Part shown: piece after piece, positions 42,629 through 49,853 of the stretch
How positions within the stretch are numbered: the first letter of the stretch is position 1
Layout: each line of letters begins with the position of its first letter
Source of the DNA: Enhydrobacter aerosaccus
GTDB taxonomy: Bacteria > Pseudomonadota > Alphaproteobacteria > Reyranellales > Reyranellaceae
Assembly (NCBI GenBank): GCA_903915535.1
Contig: CAIWTJ010000057.1
Location: 1 to 49,853 of the forward strand
DNA: 49,853 nt
Direction of reading: 5' to 3'
The notes under the pieces: model-generated
Seen by the model: the letters and a program-made list of their open reading frames with translations, nothing else
Database searches by the model: none
What the model was told of the DNA's origin: nothing
Translations under genes and position numbers: made by a program

Positions 42629-43330
42629 CTAAAGCCCTGCTTCGCTCACCAGTACCGGCTTGGCGCGATAGACGGCCGGGAACATCTGCTTCAGCGCCTC
42701 GACCTTGGGCAGGTCGTTGTAGACGATGTAGGGCTGGCGCGGATTGAGCGTCAGGTAATCCTGGTGATAGGCCTCCGCGGCGTAGAACGGCTTGCTCATC
42801 TCGATCGTGGTCGCGAGCTTCCTGCCGCAGGTGTTGGCCGCGTTCAGCTGCTCGATGTAGGCCTTCGCCACCTTCGCCTGCTCCTCGTTCGCCGGGAAGA
42901 CGGTCGAGCGGTACTGCGTGCCGCTGTCGGGGCCCTGGCGGTTGAGCTGCGTCGGATCGTGCGCGACCGAGAAGTAGATCTGCAGCAGGCGACCGTAGCT
43001 GATCTTCTTTGGATCGTAGGTGATCTTCACCGCCTCGGCATGACCGGTGCGGCCGCTGCCGACCTTCTCGTACTCCGCGGTTTCCTTGGCGCCGCCGGCA
43101 TAGCCGGACACGGCGTTCTTCACGCCCTCGACATGCTGGAACACACCCTGCACACCCCAGAAGCATCCGCCGGCGAACACCGCGGTTTCCGTGGCGGCCG
43201 AGGCGGTCTCGTCGATCGCGGGCGCCGGCACGACAACCGCCGTCTCCGCGCTGGAGGGGCCGGGCGCCATGGCGAAGATGGCGAGGCCGACGGCGATAAC
43301 GGCAAGGGTGCTCCAGAGGGAGATTTTCAT
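42629..43330 (-). CDS. msrA: Exported peptide-methionine (S)-S-oxide reductase MsrA
   Basis: Repairs oxidised methionine. The 233-residue product from ATG 43330 has AGGAG upstream. It carries a signal or anchor (MKISLWSTLAVIAVGLAIFAMA), which makes it a periplasmic form. The catalytic block VFAGGCFWGVQGVF has nucleophile C56; further motifs are VSGYAGG, GRTGHAEAVKITYDP, FFS-equivalent IYFSVAHDPTQLNRQGPD and GTQYRS. A start 42 bases upstream (43372) is rejected because it lacks this ribosome site. The domain is not fused to MsrB. Confidence 0.96.
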   Translation of the reverse strand: MKISLWSTLAVIAVGLAIFAMAPGPSSAETAVVVPAPAIDETASAATETAVFAGGCFWGVQGVFQHVEGVKNAVSGYAGGAKETAEYEKVGSGRTGHAEAVKITYDPKKISYGRLLQIYFSVAHDPTQLNRQGPDSGTQYRSTVFPANEEQAKVAKAYIEQLNAANTCGRKLATTIEMSKPFYAAEAYHQDYLTLNPRQPYIVYNDLPKVEALKQMFPAVYRAKPVLVSEAGL

Positions 43331-43440
43331 GGTTGGCTCCTTCGACCGTGAACATAGGAGGCCGTGCCGCACGCGCCAGTCACTTCCTTGTCAGCGTGCC
43401 GGATTCGAGGCTCTACTGGGCAAAAAGCGGCGAGGAAACA

Positions 43441-44445
43441 ATGAAAGTGGGCGTCCTTCAGTTTTTCAGCTGGCCTGGCCGGCATGGCCCGCTCGAGGAC
43501 GTGTTCGCCCGCGCGCTCGAGCGCATCGAGATCATGGACCGCGGCGGCTTCGATGCCGTGTGGCTGGCCGAGCATCACTTCACGACCTTCAGCGTCTGCC
43601 CGTCGGTGCACATGCTGGGCACGCTCGCGGCGGCACGCACAAAGCGGCTGCGCATCGGCACCGCGGTGTCGCTGGCCGCGCTCTATCATCCGCTACGGCT
43701 GGCCGAGGAAGTGGCGCTGCTCGACATGCTGTCGGGCGGGCGGGTCAACTGGGGCGCGGGTCGCGGCTTCGCCCACAGCGAGTTCAACGCCTTCGGTATT
43801 CCCCCGGAGGAAAGCACCGAGCGTTTTCACGAGGCCGTCGACATCGTCCTGCAGGCGTGGACGCAGGAGAAGCTCAGCTACACCGGCAAGCACTTCTCCT
43901 TCGACAATGTCGAGGTCCTGCCCAAGCCGCTGCAGAAGCCGTACCCGCCGGTCTGGATGGCGGCGACCTCCGAGACAGCCGTCGACTGGGCCGCCAGCCG
44001 CGGCTTCTCCATCCTGATGGACCCGCACGCCTCGATGGCCGATCTCGGCGCCAAGCGCCGGCGCTATACCGAGCGCCTGGCGGCGGCCGGCTTCTCCGAT
44101 GCCGGGCGCGACATTCCGATGGCGCGCCTTCTGGCGCTCGCGCCCACGATGGGAGAGGCCGAGACGATCGCGCGGCGCGGGGCGCAATGGCTGGTCGATG
44201 CCTACGCCGGGCCGCAGCACCACGCGCAGAAATCGATGCAGGCGCCGCGTACCTTCGGCGGCAAGGACCCGGTGCAGTACTATGTCGATGACGTGATCAT
44301 CCATGGCACACCCGACTCCGTCGTCGATCGGATCGCGGCTTTGCGCGAGGAAATCGGCCTCAACTATTTGATGTGCGCACCGCTCAGCCGCGAGACCTTC
44401 CGCCTGCTCGCCGACCGGGTCGTGCCGCAACTACGCGCGAGGTAA
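43441..44445 (+). CDS. LLM-class flavin-dependent oxidoreductase
   Basis: Luciferase-like monooxygenase fold, 334 residues from ATG 43441 with GAGGAAA upstream. Core motifs: FDAVWLAEHHFTTFSVCPSVHMLGTLAAARTKRLRIGTAVSL (about 38-79), WGAGRGFAHSEFNAFGI and YPPVWMAATS. The His-containing AEHHF loop is the family signature. Enzymes of this type use FMNH2 or F420 to oxidise varied small substrates. It is divergent from msrA with a 110-bp gap, and an in-frame upstream ORF from 43333 overlaps that promoter region and is rejected. Confidence 0.94.
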   Translation: MKVGVLQFFSWPGRHGPLEDVFARALERIEIMDRGGFDAVWLAEHHFTTFSVCPSVHMLGTLAAARTKRLRIGTAVSLAALYHPLRLAEEVALLDMLSGGRVNWGAGRGFAHSEFNAFGIPPEESTERFHEAVDIVLQAWTQEKLSYTGKHFSFDNVEVLPKPLQKPYPPVWMAATSETAVDWAASRGFSILMDPHASMADLGAKRRRYTERLAAAGFSDAGRDIPMARLLALAPTMGEAETIARRGAQWLVDAYAGPQHHAQKSMQAPRTFGGKDPVQYYVDDVIIHGTPDSVVDRIAALREEIGLNYLMCAPLSRETFRLLADRVVPQLRAR

Positions 44446-44479
44446 TGGCGTTGGCTTTCCCGATCGCCAGGATGAAACG

Positions 44480-45358
44480 ATGAGCGAAGGCCTGGGCGTC
44501 CTGATTGCGATCGTGTCGAGTTTCCTCGGCGGCACGGCGGCGGCGATCACGCGCTATCTGGTGGGGAGCGCCGATCCGCTGACCATCGCGTTGCTGCGCT
44601 GGGGCATCGGCGTTTTGTGCGTGCTGCCGGTGGCACTTGTGCTGCGCGTGCGCTGGCCGTCGCGCAGGGACTGGCCGGCGGTGGCGGCGCTGGGCTTCTG
44701 CTTCTTCGGACTCTTCTTCATCTTCTACAACGTGGCGATCGGTTACACGACGGCGGCGCGCGCCAGCCTCGCGCTCTCGACCCTGCCGCTGCAGACCATG
44801 GTCGTGGGTGCGGTCCTGGGCGTGGAACGGCTGACGGGCCGCAAGTCGCTCGGCGTCGGCATTGCCATGCTGGGCGTGTTCGGGGCGCTGGCGTCGGGGC
44901 TCGCCGCCGCGCCGGAGGGCGCGTGGAAAGGCGAGCTGATCATGATCGGCGCCGTGCTCTGCATGTCGGTCTACAACGTATTGTCGCGTCCGTTCATCCA
45001 GCGCTCGAGCGCGCTGGGCTTCCTCGCCGTCGGCATGGGTGCCGGCGCTACAGCGCTGCTGGTCGCGTGTATCGCCACCGGCCGCATCGCCGTGCTGGCA
45101 AGCTTCGGACCGCCGCAGTGGATCGCCGGCCTCTATCTCGGCCTCGGCGGTGGTGCGCTCGCCTTCATCCTCTGGGTGATGGCGTTGCAGCGCGCCTCGC
45201 CGACCCGCGTCGCCAACACCATGACCGTGAACCCGATCGCGGCTGCCTTGCTCGCGCACCAGCTCGTGGGCGAGCCGATCACCCTCAACCTCGTGCTGGG
45301 CCTGGTCGCGGTGTTTGCGGGCATCTGGATCGCCACCACGGAGGCCAAACGCGCGTAA
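44480..45358 (+). CDS. EamA/RhaT-family (DMT) transporter
   Basis: A ten-helix drug/metabolite transporter of 292 residues made of two EamA repeats. The first starts [41 protein letters not shown], the second [24 protein letters not shown]. The repeat boundary signature APLQT-like [23 protein letters not shown] is also seen. AGGA precedes ATG 44480, 34 bp after the LLM gene, so both may share a transcript. Substrate unknown. Confidence 0.94.
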   Translation: MSEGLGVLIAIVSSFLGGTAAAITRYLVGSADPLTIALLRWGIGVLCVLPVALVLRVRWPSRRDWPAVAALGFCFFGLFFIFYNVAIGYTTAARASLALSTLPLQTMVVGAVLGVERLTGRKSLGVGIAMLGVFGALASGLAAAPEGAWKGELIMIGAVLCMSVYNVLSRPFIQRSSALGFLAVGMGAGATALLVACIATGRIAVLASFGPPQWIAGLYLGLGGGALAFILWVMALQRASPTRVANTMTVNPIAAALLAHQLVGEPITLNLVLGLVAVFAGIWIATTEAKRA

Positions 45359-45480
45359 TTTTGTTGCGGCTGTACGAGGGGGGACAGGGGGGCGAAGGCT
45401 GGGACAAATCTCCGAAAAGCCTTATGCCATCGGCATCGGAGCTGTCCCAGGAGGTTGGGACATTTCCGGGACATTTCCGG
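45350..45480. repeat. Dispersed intergenic repeat, copy 2, with GGGACA repeats
   Basis: Convergent gap between the EamA gene and purH. It shares ACAAATC, CCTTATG, CATCG and TGTCCCAG, in order, with the gap at 19672-19760. GGGACA and TGTCCC flank an inner CTCCGA...TCGGAG pair (about 45401-45449), giving a dyad. An 11-bp unit GGGACATTTCC is then tandemly duplicated at 45457-45478, just before the purH stop. Confidence 0.6.
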
Positions 45481-45482
45481 CG

Positions 45483-47096
45483 TCAGTGCCGGAAGTGGCG
45501 CATCCCCGTGAAGACCATGGCAAGGCCCGCCTTGTCGGCCGCCTCGATCACTTCCTTGTCGCGCATCGAGCCGCCGGGCTGGATGATCGCGGTGGCGCCC
45601 GCCTCTGCCGCGGCCAGAAGCCCGTCGGCGAAGGGAAAGAAAGCGTCCGACGCCACGACACTGCCGATCGCCGGGCTCTGCGGGTGCTTGGCGATCTCGC
45701 CCGCTTCGGCGGCACGCATCGCGGCGATCCGTGAGCTGTCGCGACGGTTCATCTGGCCCGCGCCGACGCCCACCGTGGCGCCGTCCTTGGCGTAGACGAT
45801 GGCGTTCGACTTTACATGCTTGCAGACGGTGAAGGCGAACAGCAGATCGTCGAGTTCCTGCGCCGTCGGCGCGCGTTGCGTGACGACTTTCAGCTCGGCC
45901 TTGGTCACGCGGCCGTTGTCGCGGCTCTGGAAGAGATAGCCGCCGGCCACGCTCTTGATCGTCATGCCCGGCGCGGCCGGATCGGGCAGCGTGCCGGCCA
46001 GCAGCACGCGCACGTCCTTGCGGCGCGCCAGGATCTCGAGCGCCTCGGGCGTGGCGTCGGGGCAGATCACGACTTCGAGGAAACGCTTGGCGAGGTCGGT
46101 CGCGGTGTTGGCCTCGAGCGTGCGGTTGACCGCGACGATGCCGCCGTAGATCGACACGGGATCGCACTCGTAGGCCTTCAGGTAGGCGCTGTACTGATCC
46201 TTGCCGATCGCCACGCCGCACGGGTTGGCGTGCTTCACCACGACGACAGCCGGCTCCTTGAACTCGGCCACGCATTCGTAGGCGGCGTCGGTGTCGCTGA
46301 TGTTGTTGTAGGAGAGCTCCTTGCCTTGGAGCTGGCGCGCGGTGGCGACGCCCGGACGCGTGCTGCCGTCGGAATAGAACGCGGCCTTCTGGTGCGGGTT
46401 CTCGCCGTAGCGCAGCGTCTGCACGCGCGACGCCGCGAGGGTGAGCCGCTCTGGGAAGGTGTCGCCCTCCTGCTGCGCAAACCACGTGGCGATGGCCGAA
46501 TCGTACGACGCCGTGCGCGCATAGGCTTTTGCCCCGAGCGCGCGGCGCAGCTTCAGCGTGGTCGCGCCCTTGTGGGCGTCGAGTTCGTCGAGCACAGCCT
46601 TGTAGTCCTTGGGATCGACGACGACGGTGACGAAGTCATGGTTCTTGGCCGAGGCGCGGATCAGCGCCGGGCCGCCGATGTCGATGTTCTCGACGCAGGT
46701 CGGGAAGTCGGCGCCGCGCGCGACGGTGGCCTCGAACGGATAGAGGTTCACCACCACGAGATCGATGCCCGCGATCTTGTGGTCGCTCATCGCCTTGGTG
46801 TGACCGGCGTCGGTGCGGCGCGCCAGGATGCCGCCGTGGATCGAGGGCTGCAGCGTCTTCACGCGCCCGTCCATGATCTCGGGGAAGCCGGTGTGGTCGC
46901 TCACCTCGATCACCTTGAGGCCAGCATCGCGCAGGGACTTGGCCGAGCCGCCGGTCGAGAGCAGCTCTATGCCGTGGCCCGCCAGCGCCTTGCCCAATTC
47001 GATCAGCCCCTCCTTGTCGGACACGGAAATCAGCGCCCGCTGTATTTTCGCGAGATCGGGCGTGGGCGAGGGAACGTAGTGGGGGGAGGCGGACAT
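45483..47096 (-). CDS. purH: Bifunctional AICAR transformylase / IMP cyclohydrolase PurH
   Basis: Catalyses the last two steps of purine synthesis to IMP. The 537-residue protein has the methylglyoxal-synthase-like cyclohydrolase domain (about 15-145), including [38 protein letters not shown]. The transformylase domain carries [13 protein letters not shown] and [15 protein letters not shown] (catalytic Lys-His region), followed by a C-terminal [16 protein letters not shown] block ([21 protein letters not shown]). The start is ATG 47096. Full length, no lesions. Confidence 0.98.
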   Translation of the reverse strand: MSASPHYVPSPTPDLAKIQRALISVSDKEGLIELGKALAGHGIELLSTGGSAKSLRDAGLKVIEVSDHTGFPEIMDGRVKTLQPSIHGGILARRTDAGHTKAMSDHKIAGIDLVVVNLYPFEATVARGADFPTCVENIDIGGPALIRASAKNHDFVTVVVDPKDYKAVLDELDAHKGATTLKLRRALGAKAYARTASYDSAIATWFAQQEGDTFPERLTLAASRVQTLRYGENPHQKAAFYSDGSTRPGVATARQLQGKELSYNNISDTDAAYECVAEFKEPAVVVVKHANPCGVAIGKDQYSAYLKAYECDPVSIYGGIVAVNRTLEANTATDLAKRFLEVVICPDATPEALEILARRKDVRVLLAGTLPDPAAPGMTIKSVAGGYLFQSRDNGRVTKAELKVVTQRAPTAQELDDLLFAFTVCKHVKSNAIVYAKDGATVGVGAGQMNRRDSSRIAAMRAAEAGEIAKHPQSPAIGSVVASDAFFPFADGLLAAAEAGATAIIQPGGSMRDKEVIEAADKAGLAMVFTGMRHFRH

Positions 47097-47140
47097 GCGG
47101 GTCTTTTAGCCCGCTCCCCGGTGAGTAAAAAGCGGTGTTG

Positions 47141-48352
47141 TCAGTGGTCGGCACCTTCGAGCACGCGGACCGTGAAGCCCTCTGTATTCAGGCCCGAAAC
47201 CAGCTCCTTGAAGTGGTTCTTGTCGCGGGTCTCGACGGTGACGTCGAGCTCGGTGGCCTTGGCGACGACGCCGAACAGGCGCTGGTGCTGGACCTCGACG
47301 ATGTTGCCGCCCAGCCTGCCGATGACGGTGGCGACCCGGGCGAGCTGGCCCGGCGCATCGCCGATCATCAGCCGCAGCCGCACGATGCGGCCGTCGCGCA
47401 CCAGGCCGCGCAGCAGCACCGAGGCCAGCAGGCGCGTGTCGATGTTGCCTCCGCTCAGCACGATGCCGACCTTCCGCCCGGTGAACAGCCTGGGGTAGGC
47501 CAGCAGCGCCGCCAGGCCGGTGGCGCCCGCGCCCTCGGTCACGGTCTTCTCGATCTCGATGAACAGCGCGATCGCGCGCTCGATGGCGATCTCGTCGACG
47601 CTCACCACCCGGTCGAGCAGCTTGCGCGCGATTTCGAGCGGCAGCTTGCCGATGTCGCGCACGGCAATGCCCTCGGCGATCGTGTCGCCGCCCGCGGTGA
47701 CGAGCTCGCCCTCCAGCAGCTGGCGCATCGCGGAGTAGCCCGCCGACTCGACGCCGATCACCTTGAGGCCGGGCTTCAGGCCGCACGCGGCAACGGCCAC
47801 ACCCGCGATCATGCCGCCGCCGCCCACCGGCACGACGATCGTGTCGATCTCCGGCGCATCCTCCAGCATCTCGAGCGCCATCGTGCCCTGGCCCGCGATG
47901 ATGCGCGGATCGTCGTAGGGATGGACGAAGACGAGCTTCTCGGCGTCGGCGATGCGATGCGCCTCGACGCCTGCTTCGGCGAGCGTGTTGCCCGACAGGA
48001 CCACGCGCGCGCCATGGCCGCGCGTGTGCGAGACCTTGGTGTTGGGCGTGAACGACGGCATCACGATGGTCGCGGGAATGCCGAGGCGCCCGGCATGATA
48101 GGCGACACCCTGCGCATGGTTGCCGGCCGACATGGCGATGACGCCGCGCTTGCGTTCGTCCGGCGTGAGCTGCAGCAGTGTGTTGAGCGCGCCGCGTTCC
48201 TTGAACGAAGCGGTGAACTGCAGGTTCTCGAACTTCAGCCAGACATCGGCCTTGGCAATGCGCGACAGGGTCTCGCTGCGCAGGCAGGGCGTGCGCACCA
48301 CGGCGCCCGCGATGCGCGCCGCGGCACCCTGCACGTCCTCGAGTGTGACCAT
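47141..48352 (-). CDS. ilvA: Threonine ammonia-lyase (threonine dehydratase) with C-terminal ACT domain
   Basis: PLP enzyme that deaminates threonine to 2-oxobutanoate. The product is 403 residues from ATG 48352. The PLP lysine is K51 in TASFKERGALNTLL; SAGNHAQGVAYHAGRLG and VPVGGGGMIAGVAVAAC are the substrate and phosphate loops. The last ~80 residues form one ACT domain (LRLMIGDAPGQLARVATVIGRLGGNIVEVQHQRLFG), as in the shorter ilvA/tdcB-type enzymes, implying amino-acid control. It overlaps the preceding FAD oxidoreductase as ATGA. The frame runs on upstream as a shadow of that gene. Confidence 0.95.
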   Translation of the reverse strand: MVTLEDVQGAAARIAGAVVRTPCLRSETLSRIAKADVWLKFENLQFTASFKERGALNTLLQLTPDERKRGVIAMSAGNHAQGVAYHAGRLGIPATIVMPSFTPNTKVSHTRGHGARVVLSGNTLAEAGVEAHRIADAEKLVFVHPYDDPRIIAGQGTMALEMLEDAPEIDTIVVPVGGGGMIAGVAVAACGLKPGLKVIGVESAGYSAMRQLLEGELVTAGGDTIAEGIAVRDIGKLPLEIARKLLDRVVSVDEIAIERAIALFIEIEKTVTEGAGATGLAALLAYPRLFTGRKVGIVLSGGNIDTRLLASVLLRGLVRDGRIVRLRLMIGDAPGQLARVATVIGRLGGNIVEVQHQRLFGVVAKATELDVTVETRDKNHFKELVSGLNTEGFTVRVLEGADH

Positions 48353-49686
48353 CAGGCTGCCCGCTTGCGGTCGATCCAGTCGCGCGTGCGATACCAGGCG
48401 CCGATCAACGGCAGATAGAACGAGGGGTCGCCGTTGTAGAGCGGATGCTCGGGGAACTCGCGGCCGTCGAAGGCATTGATCGGCGCGTTGCTGCCGCCCG
48501 CGATCTTCTTCGCGGTCTGCGTGCCGAGATAGGTCATCATGGCCACGCCGCTGCCGTTGCAGGCGAGCAGGTAGTGCATGCCGTCGTCCTGGCCCATGTG
48601 CGACATCGAATCGAGCGCGAAGGCCACGTTGCCGGTCCAGGCATGGGTGATGCGCACGCCCTTCAGCTGCGGGAAGCGGTCGGTCATGTACTTGTACAGG
48701 ATCGGTGCGCTCACTTCCGGCGGCGCCGCGGTGAAGCGCGCGCGACCGCCGAAGATCATGTGCTTGGCATCGGGCGAGGGCCGGTAATAGGTCAGCACGC
48801 GCTTGGTGTCGCCGATCGAGCGCTGCAGCGGGATAAGGTCCGTGGCGGGGAACGGCAGTTCCTCGGTCGCGATGATGTGGCTCGCGACGGGCACGACGCG
48901 GTGCTTCAGACGCGGCGTCAGATCGCCGGTGTAGCCGTTGGTCGCGATCACGACTTCCTTGCAGGAGATCGGGCCCTTGGCGGTGAGCACGCGCCAGCCG
49001 GTGCCCACCTTCTCGATCCGTTCGGCCTCCGTGTCGCCGCACAGCACCGCGCCCTGGCCGTGTGCCGCGTAGAGCAGGCCCTTGTAATAGCGCGCGGGAT
49101 GGAGATTGCCGCCGGCCTTCACATACATGCCGCCGTAGTAATAGTCGGATGCCATCATCTCGCGCACGCGCTCGCGCGGGATCATCTCGGCGCCGACGTT
49201 GGCGTACTTGTTGAACATCTCGACCTTGCGCGCCTGGTCGTCGTAGTGCTGCGGCGTCCAGGCGCCGGTGAAGCGGCCGTTGGTGATCAGGCCGGCGTCG
49301 ATCTTCTCGCGGCCGATGAGATCGATCAGCGTCTGCAGCGAGTCCGCGCCGCTGGCCAGGAACGCCGCCTTGTTGGCCTCGAACTCGGCCTCGACCTTGG
49401 GATTCTTGCCGCCCAGCCCCTTGGCGACATTGGTGCCGCCCGAGAGCATGCCGCCGTTGCGCGTCGAGGCGCCGATGCCGAACACGCCGCGCTCCAGCAC
49501 CACGCAGTCGACGCCGTTGCGCCGCAGCTCCAGCGCCGTCGACAGGCCACCGTAGCCGGCGCCCACAATCACCACGTCGGTCCTGGCCGGCGGGTCCACG
49601 GACAGGTCGTTGTTGGGATTCCAGGCCTCCCACCACCAGGGTTGGGCCTTGAAGGACGGATGGAAAATGTCGGAGCGCAGGGTCAT
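48352..49686 (-). CDS. FAD-dependent amine/amino-acid oxidoreductase (DAO fold, OrdL/PuuB-like)
   Basis: Flavoenzyme of 444 residues of the D-amino-acid oxidase superfamily. The N-terminal WWWEAW region followed by DVVIVGAGYGGLSTALELRRNGVDCVVLERG (FAD dinucleotide fold, about 38-68) and GASTRNGGMLSGG is the layout of PuuB/OrdL-like oxidases that act on secondary amines such as gamma-glutamyl-putrescine. The C-terminal block RITHAWTGNVAFALD is also typical. The exact substrate is open; coupling to a threonine dehydratase hints at amino-acid catabolism, by inference. Confidence 0.92.
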   Translation of the reverse strand: MTLRSDIFHPSFKAQPWWWEAWNPNNDLSVDPPARTDVVIVGAGYGGLSTALELRRNGVDCVVLERGVFGIGASTRNGGMLSGGTNVAKGLGGKNPKVEAEFEANKAAFLASGADSLQTLIDLIGREKIDAGLITNGRFTGAWTPQHYDDQARKVEMFNKYANVGAEMIPRERVREMMASDYYYGGMYVKAGGNLHPARYYKGLLYAAHGQGAVLCGDTEAERIEKVGTGWRVLTAKGPISCKEVVIATNGYTGDLTPRLKHRVVPVASHIIATEELPFPATDLIPLQRSIGDTKRVLTYYRPSPDAKHMIFGGRARFTAAPPEVSAPILYKYMTDRFPQLKGVRITHAWTGNVAFALDSMSHMGQDDGMHYLLACNGSGVAMMTYLGTQTAKKIAGGSNAPINAFDGREFPEHPLYNGDPSFYLPLIGAWYRTRDWIDRKRAA

Positions 49687-49721
49687 GCGCCCATGATGCC
49701 GGGGCCGGCCCGGATTCGCTA

Positions 49722-49853
49722 CTAGAGCTTTGGGGGGAGCGCCGTCGGGGTCTCGCCCAGGTCGACGTCGAGGATGCGCTCGCCGCGACGCTTGATCGAC
49801 GTGGCCGAAGTCTCGATCTCGCGCAGGTCCTTCTCGGTCTGCCCGAAGTGACG
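49722..49853 (-). CDS. rmuC: DNA recombination protein RmuC, C-terminal end (5' part outside window)
   Basis: Minus-strand frame open from the window edge to TAG at 49724-49722, 43 residues: RHFGQTEKDLREIETSATS, then IKRRGERILDVDLGETPTAL. This matches the C-terminal tail of alphaproteobacterial RmuC proteins (a restriction-endonuclease-like fold followed by a coiled tail around KDIxEIxTSxxKIxRRxEKI). Only the tail is visible, so the call rests on a short match. It ends 35 bp before the FAD oxidoreductase start, on the same strand. Confidence 0.65.
   Translation of the reverse strand, partial: RHFGQTEKDLREIETSATSIKRRGERILDVDLGETPTALPPKL

Overview
The window is GC-rich, almost gap-free chromosomal DNA from an alphaproteobacterium. 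The evidence is the mnmE / mnmG-rsmG-parA and ppsR / hemE-hemH-hemJ blocks, which flank the replication origin in this class, and two perfect parS sites. The NHEJ pair Ku/LigD, a periplasmic aldehyde oxidoreductase and a TRAP transporter suggest a free-living soil or water organism of the Rhizobiales/Rhodospirillales type. I cannot place it more finely. I see no phage, insertion sequence, CRISPR array, tRNA or rRNA.

Layout. 1-3.2 kb: parA (cut by the window edge), rsmG and mnmG on the minus strand, with parS sites inside rsmG and mnmG. 3.4-4.3 kb: two small plus-strand genes. 4.3-9.9 kb: a coupled minus operon katE-ligD-ku (hydrogen peroxide removal plus double-strand break repair). 10.0-13.7 kb: a divergent paoABC-type molybdenum aldehyde oxidoreductase. 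13.7-16.6 kb: a small secreted peptide, mnmE, a ComEA-like HhH protein and an orphan sugar-binding protein. 16.6-19.7 kb: glnD and a small membrane protein. 19.8-22.7 kb: a TRAP transporter. 22.8-24.0 kb: a secreted protein and ppsR. 24.0-24.35 kb: the ppsR/hemE gap, the position of the Caulobacter origin, which here holds a tyrosine-rich 17-codon leader ORF. 24.3-26.7 kb: hemE-hemH-hemJ. 26.75-28.9 kb: a MATE exporter and a divergent HxlR regulator. 29-32.8 kb: a two-subunit ThDP decarboxylase, an Ntn hydrolase and a polytopic membrane protein. 32.8-37.1 kb: three tandem paralogous membrane proteins, the third interrupted by an amber codon. 37.1-41.8 kb: cysK, then a minus run of LysR, two fluoride channels, DUF190, a hypothetical gene, an NTF2-like gene and an enoyl-CoA hydratase. 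41.9-45.4 kb: small peptide, DinB, periplasmic MsrA, LLM oxidoreductase, EamA transporter. 45.5-49.85 kb: purH, threonine dehydratase, FAD oxidoreductase and the 3' end of rmuC.

The genes flanking 24.1-24.3 kb mostly point away from that gap, as expected beside an origin. The usual hemE...rho-mnmE-mnmG-rsmG-parA series is broken: the mnmE-to-parA block lies on the ppsR side and rho is absent from the window. The most unusual local structures are a chain of three four-residue mini-ORFs coupling lysR to a fluoride channel gene, a palindromic repeat inserted in frame into the LigD linker, the tyrosine-rich leader before hemE, and the amber codon in the third membrane paralog.
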